NCBI RefSeq assembly: GCF_014695715.1 | Contig: NZ_JACJOT010000008.1 | Location: forward strand, 124,001 to 188,000 | Length of the DNA: 64,000 bases | Reading direction: 5' to 3' | From: Microcoleus sp. FACHB-68 | Lineage (GTDB): Bacteria > Cyanobacteriota > Cyanobacteriia > Cyanobacteriales > Oscillatoriaceae | Shown here: in pieces, positions 46,648 through 56,539 of the stretch | Position numbering within the stretch: the first letter of the stretch is position 1 | Layout: the number at the start of each line of letters is the position of its first letter | Notes under the pieces: model-generated | What the model saw: only the letters and a program-made list of their open reading frames with translations | Databases searched by the model: none | Told to the model about the DNA's origin: nothing | Made by a program: the position numbers and the translations under genes

Positions 46648-47901
46648 ATGCTTCCAGTCACTCCTCCCCCCTCTGGCAGCGGGTTTCGCACCTTATTCCA
46701 GAATCGACCCTTTATGGCGCTGTGGAGCGGACAAATAGTCTCCCAGGTGGCGGATAAGGTCTTTTTTGTCTTGCTGATTGCGTTACTGGTGGAGTATCAA
46801 CCACTCCCCGAATTAAGAAATTCTATGCGATCAGCACTGATGGTGGCTGTCACGCTGCCGGCAGTTTTCTTTGGTTCGGCGGCGGGGATCTTTGTGGATC
46901 GTTTTAACAAGAAGCAAATTTTGGTCGTCACCAATGCCATGAGAGGGTTATTAACGCTGGCATTGCCACTGCTGCCCAAGCAGTTTATCTTCTTGTTAGC
47001 CATTGGATTTTTAGAATCGATTTTGACGCAATTTTTTGCGCCGGCTGAGCAAGCGACAATTCCGCTGTTAGTCCCCAAGCAAGGGTTAATGTCAGCCAAC
47101 GCTTTGTTTACCACAACAATGTTGGGTTCGATGATTGTCGGTTTTGCCGTCGGGGAACCTTTGCTCAGCCTCAGCCAAAGATGGGGTGGAAATTACGGTC
47201 AAGAATTCTCAGTCACAGTGCTGTATTTGATAGCAGCAGCTCTGTTTTACTTGATTCCGCTCAAAGACAATACCAGAGACGATGCGATTGTAGCGGTTCA
47301 CCCCTGGAGCGATTTCAAAGAGGGCTTGCGCTATCTCAGGAAAAACCGCTTAGTGAGTAATGCAATGCTACAGCTGACCATTCTCTACTCGGTCTTTGCG
47401 GCGCTGATGATATTGGCGATCAATCTGGCCCAGGATATTGGCCTTAAGCCAACTCAATTTGGCTTTCTGCTGGCGGCGGCAGGCGTGGGGATGGTATTTG
47501 GGGCGGCAGTCTTAGGGCATTGGGGTGAGCGCTTCCACCAAAAGCCTTTGCCATTGATTGGATTTTTGATAATGGGCTTTGTGCTAGGCGTGTTTACCCT
47601 GGTTCACGAACTTTGGCTGGGTTTAACGCTGAGCGGGTTATTGGGCTTGGGAGCGTCGCTGATTGGGGTGCCGATGCAGACTTTAATTCAGCAACAAACG
47701 CCAGAAAGTATGCGGGGCAAGGTTTTCGGGTTTCAGAATAATGTGGTGAACATTGCTTTGAGCGTGCCCTTGGCAATTGCCGGCCCGCTTACCGATATGG
47801 TTGGGTTACGGGGGGTGATGCTGGCGATGAGTTTTGTCGTGTGCATCGTGGGGATTTGGGCTTGGCAAAATACCCGCCGGGTGTTGCAAGATGTAATTTA
47901 G
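46648..47901 (+). CDS. MFS transporter
   Basis: The 417-residue protein has about 12 hydrophobic segments. The MFS loop 2-3 motif is represented by F-V-D-R-F-N-K-K, and a second-half P-E-S-M-R-G-K-V-F-G loop is typical of the MFS_3 (EntS-like) exporter type. The substrate is unknown. The start is preceded by a 39-base gap from the hydrolase-like gene. Confidence 0.88.
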   Translation: MLPVTPPPSGSGFRTLFQNRPFMALWSGQIVSQVADKVFFVLLIALLVEYQPLPELRNSMRSALMVAVTLPAVFFGSAAGIFVDRFNKKQILVVTNAMRGLLTLALPLLPKQFIFLLAIGFLESILTQFFAPAEQATIPLLVPKQGLMSANALFTTTMLGSMIVGFAVGEPLLSLSQRWGGNYGQEFSVTVLYLIAAALFYLIPLKDNTRDDAIVAVHPWSDFKEGLRYLRKNRLVSNAMLQLTILYSVFAALMILAINLAQDIGLKPTQFGFLLAAAGVGMVFGAAVLGHWGERFHQKPLPLIGFLIMGFVLGVFTLVHELWLGLTLSGLLGLGASLIGVPMQTLIQQQTPESMRGKVFGFQNNVVNIALSVPLAIAGPLTDMVGLRGVMLAMSFVVCIVGIWAWQNTRRVLQDVI

Positions 47902-47904
47902 GGC

Positions 47905-47925
47905 AGGGGGCAAGGCTGCGCTAAC
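47905..47925 (+). repeat. Short relative of the composite repeat
   Basis: The sequence gggggcaaggctgcgcta repeats the G-rich heptamer plus ggctgcgc design of 859-908, directly after an MFS stop codon. It is shorter and less exact. Confidence 0.35.
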
Positions 47926-48163
47926 TGGAAGAAATTGGGAATTGAAAATTTTCTTAACTTTTCCTTCTTGCCCTTTGTTTTCTCTAACTCATTGCGCTTG
48001 GTGCTTTTACGCTTCCCCTCGCCCGTTCTGTTTGGCTTTAAAACGCATCAAGATGTTAAAGTCTGATCAAAATTGCGCTATAGTTATACCTTCTAAGGCA
48101 TGATTATTAAATAAAATCATCGACTATTAATCAATAAAAAAACTCATTGCGTGAGGTTTGTCT

Positions 48164-50002
48164 GTGCAACTGCAAAGAAGTGTGGCAACCAGTATTGCAA
48201 CTGGTGCCTTTGCCCTAATTGATAGTCTCAAGCGCCACGGCGTTAAGCATATTTTCGGTTATCCGGGCGGCGCAATTCTGCCGATCTACGATGAGCTGTA
48301 CCGAGCTGAAGCTGATGGCGGTATTCAGCATATTTTGGTTAGACATGAGCAGGGTGCGGCTCATGCGGCAGATGCGTACTCTCGTGCTACCGGCCAGGTG
48401 GGAGTGTGTTTTGCCACGTCTGGCCCCGGAGCGACGAATTTAGTCACCGGCATCGCTAACGCCCACATGGACTCGATCCCGATGGTGATTATCACGGGTC
48501 AGGTAAGTCGGGTGGCAATTGGCACGGATGCGTTCCAGGAAACGGATATTTGGGGCATTACGCTGCCGATTGTTAAGCATTCTTATGTGGTGCGCGATCC
48601 CAGAGATATGTCGCGGATCGTGGCGGAAGCGTTCCACATCGCCTCCACGGGGCGTCCAGGGCCAGTTTTGGTGGATGTGCCAAAAGATGTGGCGCTGGAG
48701 CAATTTGACTATGTGCCGGTGGAACCGGGATCGGTCAAGTTACCGGGATACCGGCCAACGGTAAAGGGCAATCCCCGCCAAATTAATCAAGCGATCACGC
48801 TGATTCGGCAATCGCAGCGTCCGCTGTTATACGTGGGAGGCGGTGCAATTGCTGCCGGTGCTCATGAAGAACTTCAGGAATTAGCGGAATACTTCAACAT
48901 TCCGGTGACAACGACACTGATGGGCAAAGGTTCGTTTGATGAAAATCATTCGCTAGCCTTGGGAATGTTGGGGATGCACGGCACCGCTTACGCAAATTTT
49001 GCAGTGAGTGAGTGCGATCTGTTGCTCGCAGTTGGGGCGCGTTTTGATGATCGCGTCACCGGCAAGTTGGATGAGTTTGCCTCCCGCGCTAAGGTAATTC
49101 ATATTGATATTGACCCGGCTGAGGTCGGGAAAAACCGCGCACCAGAGGTTCCCATTGTCGGGGATGTCAGGAAAGTTTTGCAGGAGTTGCTGCGCCGCAT
49201 TCGGGAACTGAAGGAGCCGGCTGATCCTAACCAAACGAAAGCATGGCGGGAACGGATTGATCGCTGGCGTGAAGATTATCCGTTGGTGGTGCCTCGGTAT
49301 GAGGATAGTTTGTCGCCGCAAGAAGTGATTGTGGAATTGGCAACTCAATCTCCCCACGCTTACTACACGACGGATGTAGGCCAACACCAAATGTGGTCGG
49401 CGCAATTCTTGAAAAATGGCCCGCGCAAGTGGATTTCTAGCGCCGGCTTGGGAACGATGGGCTTTGGGGTGCCGGCGGCGATGGGTGTCAAGGTGGCACT
49501 GCCTGATGAACAGGTGATTTGTATTGCCGGTGATGCCAGTGTCCAGATGAATATTCAGGAGCTGGGAACCCTTGCACAGTATGGCATTAATGTCAAGATT
49601 GTGATTGTCAATAACGGCTGGCAGGGGATGGTGCGCCAATGGCAGCAAACGTTCTATCAAGAGCGTTACTCGTCCTCGAATATGGAAGTGGGGATGCCGG
49701 ATTTCGTGATGCTAGCTCAGGCTTATGGCATCAAGGGAATGAGCGTTAGCAGTCGGGATGAGCTGAAGGATGCGGTTGCTGAAATGCTGGCGCATAACGG
49801 GCCGGTTTTGATGAATGTCCACGTCAAGCGCAATGAAAATTGCTACCCGATGGTTGCCCCCGGCAAGAGCAACGCGCAGATGATCGGTTTGCCAGAACGC
49901 AGCAAGTTGGAAAAAGCGGCAGAACTGCTTTACTGTAGTAGCTGCGGTGCTAAGAACATTTCTAGCAGTAATTTCTGTCCGGAATGTGGCACGAAGCTGT
50001 AA
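48164..50002 (+). CDS. ilvB: Acetolactate synthase large subunit with C-terminal zinc ribbon
   Basis: The catalytic subunit joins two pyruvates (or pyruvate with 2-oxobutyrate) in valine, leucine and isoleucine synthesis. GTG 48164, seven bases after GAGG, is preferred over TTG 48158. The 612 residues have the G-Y-P-G-G-A-I motif, catalytic Glu in [13 protein letters not shown] region, and the TPP motif G-D-A-S...N-N-G-W. After the normal end, about 30 residues carry C-x2-C-x10-C-x2-C (C591, C594, C605, C608), a zinc ribbon. The small subunit gene is not adjacent; ilvD lies 12 kb away. Confidence 0.95.
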   Translation: MQLQRSVATSIATGAFALIDSLKRHGVKHIFGYPGGAILPIYDELYRAEADGGIQHILVRHEQGAAHAADAYSRATGQVGVCFATSGPGATNLVTGIANAHMDSIPMVIITGQVSRVAIGTDAFQETDIWGITLPIVKHSYVVRDPRDMSRIVAEAFHIASTGRPGPVLVDVPKDVALEQFDYVPVEPGSVKLPGYRPTVKGNPRQINQAITLIRQSQRPLLYVGGGAIAAGAHEELQELAEYFNIPVTTTLMGKGSFDENHSLALGMLGMHGTAYANFAVSECDLLLAVGARFDDRVTGKLDEFASRAKVIHIDIDPAEVGKNRAPEVPIVGDVRKVLQELLRRIRELKEPADPNQTKAWRERIDRWREDYPLVVPRYEDSLSPQEVIVELATQSPHAYYTTDVGQHQMWSAQFLKNGPRKWISSAGLGTMGFGVPAAMGVKVALPDEQVICIAGDASVQMNIQELGTLAQYGINVKIVIVNNGWQGMVRQWQQTFYQERYSSSNMEVGMPDFVMLAQAYGIKGMSVSSRDELKDAVAEMLAHNGPVLMNVHVKRNENCYPMVAPGKSNAQMIGLPERSKLEKAAELLYCSSCGAKNISSSNFCPECGTKL

Positions 50003-50030
50003 CTTAATACCGGCTTGTTGATTAATTTGA

Positions 50031-50057
50031 AGAGACGCGAGAATTCGCGTCTCTTTT
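50031..50057 (+). terminator. Terminator of ilvB
   Basis: A perfect ten-pair stem (agagacgcga/tcgcgtctct) with a four-base loop is followed by TTT, 28 bases after the ilvB stop. Confidence 0.88.
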
Positions 50058-50349
50058 AGTATGAGTAAAAGTGAAGGGTGACGTCAGCTTATCTTTCTAT
50101 TTGCCGGCTGCCGGCACGAAAGTTAATAATTTTCACGCGCTGCCGGTGTTGAAAAGAAACTTAATTGATTGTTAATTATGATACCCTACACGTTAAATTT
50201 TCATGTTTTGTATTATGGCAACTTTACCAGGTTGCCTTATTTTTTTAGAATAAATACCTACTAAGTTGGTAGTCAATAATTACCAATAATTGCTATATAT
50301 AAAACATAAAGCGCAGTTTAATAAACGTCAAGCAAATTAAGGAGATATT
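50058..50349. other. AT-rich region upstream of the small AT-hook-like gene
   Basis: This gap holds two GCCGGC sites near 50105-50115 and a TATATAAAAC stretch near 50295 that could be a -10 region. No gene is seen. Confidence 0.4.
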
Positions 50350-50562
50350 ATGCCCAATCCGCGAGGCCGGCCACGACTAGAACGCACCGTCATCATGGCA
50401 CGGGTTGCCCCGGACACACCCACCGCCTTACGACGCGAAGCGATTAAACTGGGGTTTATTCACGGCAAAGGGGCAGCTTTGGGGAAACTGCTAGATGCTT
50501 GGGCAACCGGAGAGTTTGTCTTGATTCGCCGTGAGTACCTGGAAAAACTTTCGATTAAATGA
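50350..50562 (+). CDS. Small basic protein with AT-hook-like start
   Basis: The 70-residue product has a strong ribosome binding site (AAGGAGAT) before the ATG. It begins P-N-P-R-G-R-P-R-L-E-R, an AT-hook-like patch, then R-V-A-P-D-T-P-T-A-L-R-R-E-A-I-K-L-G-F and G-K-L-L-D-A-W-A. That second part resembles a ribbon-helix-helix or similar short regulator. It is probably a DNA-binding protein or an antitoxin-like regulator; no toxin gene follows. Function is inference. Confidence 0.7.
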   Translation: MPNPRGRPRLERTVIMARVAPDTPTALRREAIKLGFIHGKGAALGKLLDAWATGEFVLIRREYLEKLSIK

Positions 50563-50938
50563 TTGACATCAATAAAGCAAGAGTTCTGGATTTTTTTGCT
50601 TAAAGCCGCGTTCGCCACGCCCTCCCAATGCTGGGAAATTTTAAATGCTGAGGCCGGCTGGCGAAAATTTTTACTTCCGCTTTCGGCGATCTTAACAGGT
50701 CGTCTTTTTTGTTTTTATAGTTTAAGATATTGCTGAAGCCGGCACAGTAACATTTTCAAATCAGAGTCTCTGATAGTTCGCTGTGCTCGGATATTGATGG
50801 CTTAAGAATTCAAGTTAAATCACTTGTTAATCGATAAATAATTTACCAACCTAATCTCTCTCTATTTTGAGACAGGTTAAAAGTGAGATCAGCGCTTGTA
50901 AATCTTTATCGATTAACGATAGCAACTTGGGTTAATAT
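50563..50938. other. Intergenic region between the small basic gene and the WGR gene
   Basis: This 376-base gap lies between two convergent genes. I saw no coding frame, no strong terminator and only one GCCGGC cluster. Confidence 0.5.
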
Positions 50939-52360
50939 CTAAACCAACTTTTTAATATCGCCATAGGCACGATAGAAGCCGCCGTGTGCGGACTCCCGCA
51001 CCTCTTGAACAAGATAACGTTCGCCTTCGTTGCGAATATTCTTGGGAAACTGCACATTCCATGTCGAATTATATCCGGGAGAGACAGCGCGAACCCTGAG
51101 CTTTCCTCCCTCCCGGAAGCACTCAACAATCACCCCTTGATCGGTGTTTGATGTGGTTTCTAAAGTGTTAGAAGGTGCGGCACCTTCTGTTTTTGGTGCT
51201 TTAATCGTTACAGTTTCCGGAACTGTGCCGGCTTGTGCGGCTTTGATCGCAATTTCGCTGGCGTCAATGCAGGCTAAAGAACCATCTGTCGTGACGATGT
51301 AGATGCAATTACCAAAAAACTGCATCGATAAAGCTGATCCGCAACCACTGCCAAGCTTCCACAAACGTTCTCCAGCTTGGTTAAAACAGTAAATTGAGGA
51401 AGAGTTGTCGCCGGCAAACACATATTTGCCATCCTCAGCCGTGGCACAAGAGTAAACCGCAGCATCACACTTGTAAACTGTGCGAACTTCGCCTTGCTTG
51501 CTAAAAGAATAAACTTTTTTATCACTGGTGCCGGCATAAACAGCCGATGCTTCTTGCCAGCCAAATAGGACAACACCGGCAGTTTTTTGATGCCAAAGCA
51601 TTCGACCTTCTTTTGCATCATACATCGTCACCCCATTGCTGTGACCATGATAGACACCTGCGCCGTCACAGCGCACCATCCAGCCATCCGAACCCTGACT
51701 TAGGCGAGTCCACTGAGACTCGTCCTCATGATCAACTGTTGTCACACCTCCGTTGGCATCAGAGACTCCTAAAAACCCATCTTTGATATCCAACCAATAG
51801 ATATCAACATTTTCATCAATTTGGTAGGCGACACGCGGGATCTTGCCGTTTAAATCGTAAACATTTCCATCATCGCAGCCGGCATAAATCCAGATATCAT
51901 CGGCAACCAAACATTTGACCCCATCAGGAAGTTTAAACTGATTCAATACTTGACCATTTTGATCCAGAGCAAACACCTTCCCATTCTGATTTCCGACCCA
52001 ACAGTGTTCTGCATCAATAAAAATCCCAAAAGCAGACGAACCAGAGGCAAATTTCCAGATCACCGGCGCTTGTTTCGCTGTTGAACTTTGGCTGGCCACT
52101 TCCCGCCTGGTTACGGAACGCTTCTGCCGTACTCCCTCAATGGCCGGTTCGTAACCTTTTTTCAGCTTTTCGTTAATCTTTTTAGTTGCATCCGCCTTAG
52201 CTTTTTCAACAGAGGGGTACGTTTTGGTCTGAGTTTGTCCAGCATCGCCAATACGACCATATCGGATAGTTACTTGAGTATGATTAATCGTGACTTCATA
52301 AAATTTATGACTTCCGCCATCTGTCTCAGAAAGCTCTAGATAGGTCTTTTCTTCAGCCAT
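50939..52360 (-). CDS. WGR-domain protein with beta-propeller
   Basis: The 473-residue protein begins with a WGR domain (about 5-75: Y-L-E-L-S, T-I-R-Y-G-R-I-G, K-A-K-A-D-A-x-K-K). A Trp/Gly-rich propeller of PQQ/WD-like blades follows (about 100-385), then a C-terminal strand-rich domain ending D-I-K-K-L-V. WGR domains bind nucleic acids and occur with PARP and MolR regulators; the propeller suggests protein or ligand binding. The start has a strong GAGGAGGAT site. No partner gene is obvious. Confidence 0.82.
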   Translation of the reverse strand: MAEEKTYLELSETDGGSHKFYEVTINHTQVTIRYGRIGDAGQTQTKTYPSVEKAKADATKKINEKLKKGYEPAIEGVRQKRSVTRREVASQSSTAKQAPVIWKFASGSSAFGIFIDAEHCWVGNQNGKVFALDQNGQVLNQFKLPDGVKCLVADDIWIYAGCDDGNVYDLNGKIPRVAYQIDENVDIYWLDIKDGFLGVSDANGGVTTVDHEDESQWTRLSQGSDGWMVRCDGAGVYHGHSNGVTMYDAKEGRMLWHQKTAGVVLFGWQEASAVYAGTSDKKVYSFSKQGEVRTVYKCDAAVYSCATAEDGKYVFAGDNSSSIYCFNQAGERLWKLGSGCGSALSMQFFGNCIYIVTTDGSLACIDASEIAIKAAQAGTVPETVTIKAPKTEGAAPSNTLETTSNTDQGVIVECFREGGKLRVRAVSPGYNSTWNVQFPKNIRNEGERYLVQEVRESAHGGFYRAYGDIKKLV

Positions 52361-52560
52361 AATATCCTCCTCTCTAATAAGGATTATTGTTAATCAGCCA
52401 AAGGCTTACAAACGCAACTTTCCCGCATCACCTGTTTGGTACGAAAAGAGTCTTGTCTTATCAATAATTTTTAGAAACCTCTAAAAGCAAATAAACAAAT
52501 GAAAATCTCGCTACAATTTAAACTCTTTTCAAGTCTAAATTAGTTGCTGTAAAAACTTGT

Positions 52561-52966
52561 TCAATTCCCTGCATCAAATCTAGCGGCTAGCTCCTCACGA
52601 GATAATTGCAGGATCAATTGAGTGCGTTCTAGTGTTGAAAGTTGCATTATAGTAGGAATAACTTTAGATATGTTCGTCGATTTTCTCAAACTTTACTTGC
52701 AGCAGACTTTCGAGCATCAGTTGCATTCCTCGCTGCTCTCCTTGCTGTAAAGCATCTTCTTTCCATTGCACATAAAGTGGGGATAATTCCATCAGTAACT
52801 CCTTCTCTTCTTCATCTAAATTTTGACTGCTTTGCAAATTCGCTCGCAAGTTTGTCAGTAGCTTTAGTGCGTTTGAGCGTAACGGGTTATCTTGGGAAAG
52901 TGCGGCAAATTCAGCAATAGCTTGTTTCTGAACATTTCCCTTACCCAAAATCCAGCGAATTTGCAA
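52561..52966 (-). pseudogene. C-terminal remnant of an Rpn/DUF4351-type nuclease
   Basis: The frame starts right after the fructokinase stop codon, in the same frame, and lacks the N-terminal PD-(D/E)xK nuclease. It reads I-R-W-I-L-G-K-G-N-V-Q, then a helical tail to K-I-D-E-H-I and a stop at 52664. In the next frame the family-like tail continues as K-V-I-P-T-I-M-Q-L-S and L-I-L-Q-L-S-R-E-E-L-A-A-R-F-D, ending at 52561. So it is both truncated and frameshifted. It is a decayed gene. Confidence 0.7.
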
Positions 52967-52971
52967 AAAAG

Positions 52972-53946
52972 CTATCGGCTACTTTCTAAAAACGCATCCA
53001 CTTCTTCTGCTGTCGGCTGCGCGGCGATTGCTCCGGGTTTTGTAGCAGTTAGCGCTCCTACCGCACTCGCATACGTCACGACTTTTTTTGCAATTTCAGG
53101 ATCTTCTAAACTGTGAATTCCATGCCGGCACACTTGATGAACAAAACCGGCAACAAAACCATCCCCCGCGCCGGTTGTATCCACCACATCCACTGAAAAA
53201 GCCGGCAGCTTCCCTTCATTGCCTCCCAAACAGTAAGCACTTCCTTGGGCACCGGCAGTCACCAACACACCTTCCAAAGAGTCCAGACGATATTTAATCG
53301 CACCGGCATCCGTCGTATTAAACAGCCACTCAGCCTCTTCCTCTGCGATTTTTAAGAAATCAATTTGCTTGATTAACTCTTGAATAATCGGCTGAGCTTG
53401 ACTCGGATCTGGCCAAAACATCTCACGCCAATTCACATCCACCAAAATCTTAATATCGTACTGATTTGCCAACTTTAAAGCTTGATAAATTGCCTGCCGG
53501 GTGTCAGGATAGGCAAGTTCCAAGGTTCCCAAAACCAAAAACTCAGCAGTTTCAAATAATTGCACCGGCAGCCGATTCGCCTGCAAATAAGTATCCGCAA
53601 ATTCGGTTGTTTTTAACTCCCCAAATCCAGAAAACACCCGTTCGCCGGCTTGGGATCTCACCACATAAATTTGCCGTGTTGGTGCCGTTTCATGGCGCTG
53701 CACACCGGCACTATTTACCCCCACTTCTTCTAGCAAATTTACCAGCGTATCCCCTGGTTCATCCTGCCCTACACAGCCAATAAAACCAGTCGGTGTCCCT
53801 AACTTTGCCAAAGCGCAAGCAACATTCGCCGGCGCACCTCCCGGATAGGGTGTCCAGGATTCAACCTCTTCTAGTGCTCGCCCTGGTTGATCAGCCAGAA
53901 CATCGAACAGAATTTCACCGAGGCAGAGTACACGGGGATTAGACAT
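52972..53946 (-). CDS. PfkB family fructokinase-like carbohydrate kinase
   Basis: The 324-residue ribokinase-fold enzyme should phosphorylate a sugar, most likely fructose. It has P-G-G-A-P-A-N-V-A-C-A near the start, a substrate lid region, and the PfkB signature D-T-T-G-A-G-D-G-F with the catalytic Asp (about 259-267). The size is typical of cyanobacterial fructokinases that complete sucrose breakdown. It stands alone, and a nuclease remnant follows immediately downstream. Confidence 0.92.
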   Translation of the reverse strand: MSNPRVLCLGEILFDVLADQPGRALEEVESWTPYPGGAPANVACALAKLGTPTGFIGCVGQDEPGDTLVNLLEEVGVNSAGVQRHETAPTRQIYVVRSQAGERVFSGFGELKTTEFADTYLQANRLPVQLFETAEFLVLGTLELAYPDTRQAIYQALKLANQYDIKILVDVNWREMFWPDPSQAQPIIQELIKQIDFLKIAEEEAEWLFNTTDAGAIKYRLDSLEGVLVTAGAQGSAYCLGGNEGKLPAFSVDVVDTTGAGDGFVAGFVHQVCRHGIHSLEDPEIAKKVVTYASAVGALTATKPGAIAAQPTAEEVDAFLESSR

Positions 53947-54066
53947 ATCAATTTTGGATAGATTTGAGCTAGCAGTTTGTATGGGCAGGTTTTACGGTCA
54001 GGTTATGTGTTAAAAGTCAAATTAATTTCCAAAACCCGTCCGACTTTCCACCTTTCACAATCTAAT

Positions 54067-54097
54067 AAGGCAACCCTCTCGTCAAGAGGGTTGCCTC
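54067..54097 (-). terminator. Terminator of prfB
   Basis: A perfect twelve-pair stem (aggcaaccctct/agagggttgcct) with a five-base loop lies 30 bases after the prfB stop, followed on the minus strand by ttatta. Confidence 0.85.
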
Positions 54098-54125
54098 ATT
54101 TCAGAAATTTCCTAAAACGAACAGA

Positions 54126-55248
54126 TTATGCAGACCGGCTTTCACCTAGCTGGTTTTCTTGGCGCAGATACGCCTCAATATACGGATCAAGATTTCCGTC
54201 CATCACATCCGCAATATCAGTCGTTTCAACGCCGGTACGCAGATCCTTTACCATCTGATACGGATGGAACACATAGTTGCGGATTTGGTTACCCCAAGCT
54301 GCTTCTACCATGTCCCCCCGAATCTCAGCAATTTCCTTGGCGCGTTGCTCTTGGGCGATAATCAGCAACTTTGCCGTAAGAATAGCCATTGCTTTTTCCT
54401 TATTTTGCAGCTGGGAGCGTTCCTCCGTACAGCGTACAGCAAGGCCGGTGGGGATATGAACAATTCGCACAGCCGTTTCCACCTTGTTGACGTTCTGGCC
54501 ACCTTTACCGCCGGCACGAGACGTGGAAATATCTAAATCCTTGTCTGGAATGTCAAGCTTTACGGATTTATCCAACACCGGCATCACTTCCACGCCGGCA
54601 AAACTTGTTTGTCGCTTGCCATTGGCATTAAACGGCGAGATCCGCACCAGCCGATGCGTTCCTTTTTCAGCCTTCAAATAACCATAGGCATAACGCCCTT
54701 CAATTTCCAGCGTCACCGATTTAACGCCGGCTTCATCACCCTCAGAAATCTCCGCCAGATGCACCTGATAGCCGTGGTTTTCACCCCAGCGAGTATACAT
54801 CCGCATCAACTTTTCCGCCCAATCTTGCGCGTCAGTCCCACCAGCGCCGGCATTAATCGTCAGTACCGCACCACTTTCGTCATAAAGCCCAGAAAGCAGC
54901 TGTTGCAACTCCCACCGATCCAGTTCTTGGTTCAGCTTGGTAACATTCGTTTGCGCTTCTTGCAGCAAAGCCTCATCTGCTTCTAATTCCAGCAATTCTA
55001 AAACCGCCTTGGCGTCTTCCAAACTCGTTCGCCATCGGTCATACTGCTGCAAGTGAGATTTCAAATCGTTAAGTTCTTGCAGGATTTTTTGGGCTGTAGC
55101 TTGGTCATCCCAAAAGGCCGGTTGCCCCGCCAACTGCTCCAAATCTTGAATTTTAGCCGTCAGTGCAGGGATGTCAAAGATAGTCCTGGGTTACACCCAG
55201 GCGTTGAGACAGCGTTTCGACTTCACGTTTTATGTCTGAGACTTCCAT
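54126..55248 (-). CDS. prfB: Peptide chain release factor 2 with programmed +1 frameshift
   Basis: RF2 ends translation at UAA and UGA. A first frame begins at ATG 55246-55248 and reads [15 protein letters not shown] to L, then meets CTT-TGA-C (TGA at 55174-55176). Skipping one base joins it to the long frame, giving 373 residues. The slippery site is preceded by an AGGA Shine-Dalgarno-like element, as in E. coli. The G-G-Q motif appears in K-G-G-Q-N-V-N-K-V, and a S-P-F tripeptide in R-I-S-P-F-N, which reads the stop codon. Confidence 0.96.
55173..55190 (-). promoter_or_regulatory. RF2 autoregulatory frameshift site
   Basis: Read on the minus strand this is a CAGGACTATCTTTGAC-like sequence: an internal AGGA, three bases, then CTT TGA C. 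When RF2 is scarce, the ribosome slips +1 at the UGA and completes RF2; when abundant, it terminates. The core matches the well-known bacterial signal. Confidence 0.93.
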
Positions 55249-55415
55249 AGTCAAAGCTTTCTAGAGAATATAGTTGCTTACTTCATCAATCCTAATACCA
55301 TTTTACCGTTTAAATTTTAGATGTTCAGATTTTGAAACGCTGATGGGTAGGGAGTTTCAAAGTCCTGAGTGCTGGGTGCTGAGTAAGTTAGACCGTGCTT
55401 TCAACGAAAGCGCAC

Positions 55416-55440
55416 AAAAAAAGGCACGATCACCGTGCCC
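55416..55440 (-). terminator. Terminator of the Bax inhibitor-1 gene
   Basis: On the minus strand, ggcacg/cgtgcc with a five-base loop is followed by seven T residues, 28 bases past the stop. Confidence 0.85.
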
Positions 55441-55467
55441 TTATACTTCTAAATGTGTAAAACGGTT

Positions 55468-56196
55468 TCAATCTCTGCTATTTAAAGCAAGCAGCAAACG
55501 CAGGATGAAAACAAACAAGTTGATGTAGGTCAAGTACATTGACAAAGCCGCACTCAGGTACTGATCATCGCGGTAGGTACGCGGCAGGACGAAGAAATCA
55601 ACCACTGCAAGGCCGGCAAATATAAACACGCCAATTCCAGAAATGGCGATTTCTAACCAAGTCGGAGTGTAAACCCCAAAAAACGACAGCAATACTTGGC
55701 CAACTATCACAACCAGCAGGGCAATCAGCCCTAGCTGGACTGTTTTAGCAACAGCCATGCCGTCTTTTTCAGACAAATTCGAGCCAATTTGTCGCGCCGC
55801 AATAAAGGTAACGCCACAACCTAAAGCAGCAGACCCAATTCCAGGCAATCCAACACCGGCATTGCTCAGCGCCAAGAAAACTAACCCGCTGAGGGTATAA
55901 CCCGTCAGCAAACTGAAGGTCGCTAGCAGAGGCAGTGCAACACCGTTATTTCCTCTTTCTGCAACGCCACGCGCCACAAAAAACAGAATAAAGTACAGCA
56001 CAAATGCCCCCCACATAGTGGGCATAAATATTTCCGGGTTAACACTCATCACCCTCAAACCGCCATAGGTGCCCAAAGCCGTTAAAACCAGGCCACCTCC
56101 CACAAAGGGCAACGCGTTAGCAATGACGTTGGGACCCACCAGTGTTTGGTGTTTGGCATCCCGAATCGCTGCTCGGAAGTTACTGGTACTACTCAT
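55468..56196 (-). CDS. Bax inhibitor-1 family membrane protein
   Basis: The 242-residue protein has seven hydrophobic segments and an acidic C-terminal pair typical of the BI-1/YccA family, which conduct or regulate calcium. ATG 56196 (M-S-S-T-S-N-F-R) follows GAGGAAAG at the right spacing; the frame's earlier ATG at 56217 would add seven residues. The last segment contains F-V-F-I-L-R-L-L-L-A-L. It is on the same strand as prfB, but its own terminator separates them. Confidence 0.88.
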   Translation of the reverse strand: MSSTSNFRAAIRDAKHQTLVGPNVIANALPFVGGGLVLTALGTYGGLRVMSVNPEIFMPTMWGAFVLYFILFFVARGVAERGNNGVALPLLATFSLLTGYTLSGLVFLALSNAGVGLPGIGSAALGCGVTFIAARQIGSNLSEKDGMAVAKTVQLGLIALLVVIVGQVLLSFFGVYTPTWLEIAISGIGVFIFAGLAVVDFFVLPRTYRDDQYLSAALSMYLTYINLFVFILRLLLALNSRD

Positions 56197-56217
56197 AAAC
56201 TTTCCTCGGATGGGCAA

Positions 56218-56539
56218 GCAGAAATATCACTACTATGCTTATTTTTACTTATTTTTACTTAAATGGCCGGCACTGAGTTAGAGACAAGAAGGAAGGGTCA
56301 TAAGTATCTTTCTAAAGAAACGCTAAACCCAATCGCGCTATTGGGCCAAAACTGTACGTGTTTCTGCTGAGACTGGATTGGAGTGCCCCTGGCAATTCAG
56401 TAAATGAACGATAGTTTCTCATTGGCTTCTCACGCACAATAAGCTTAGCTTTGATTCAGATGGGATATAAAGCGTCCAGTTTGTTAACCAGCCCAATTCT
56501 CTGAACCAAAGGGTTTCTACCTTTGAGGATTTTCTAAGC
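56218..56539. other. Divergent region before sigF
   Basis: This gap lies between the BI-1 gene and sigF, which diverge. No strong promoter hexamers or hairpins seen by eye; both promoters must lie here. Confidence 0.45.
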
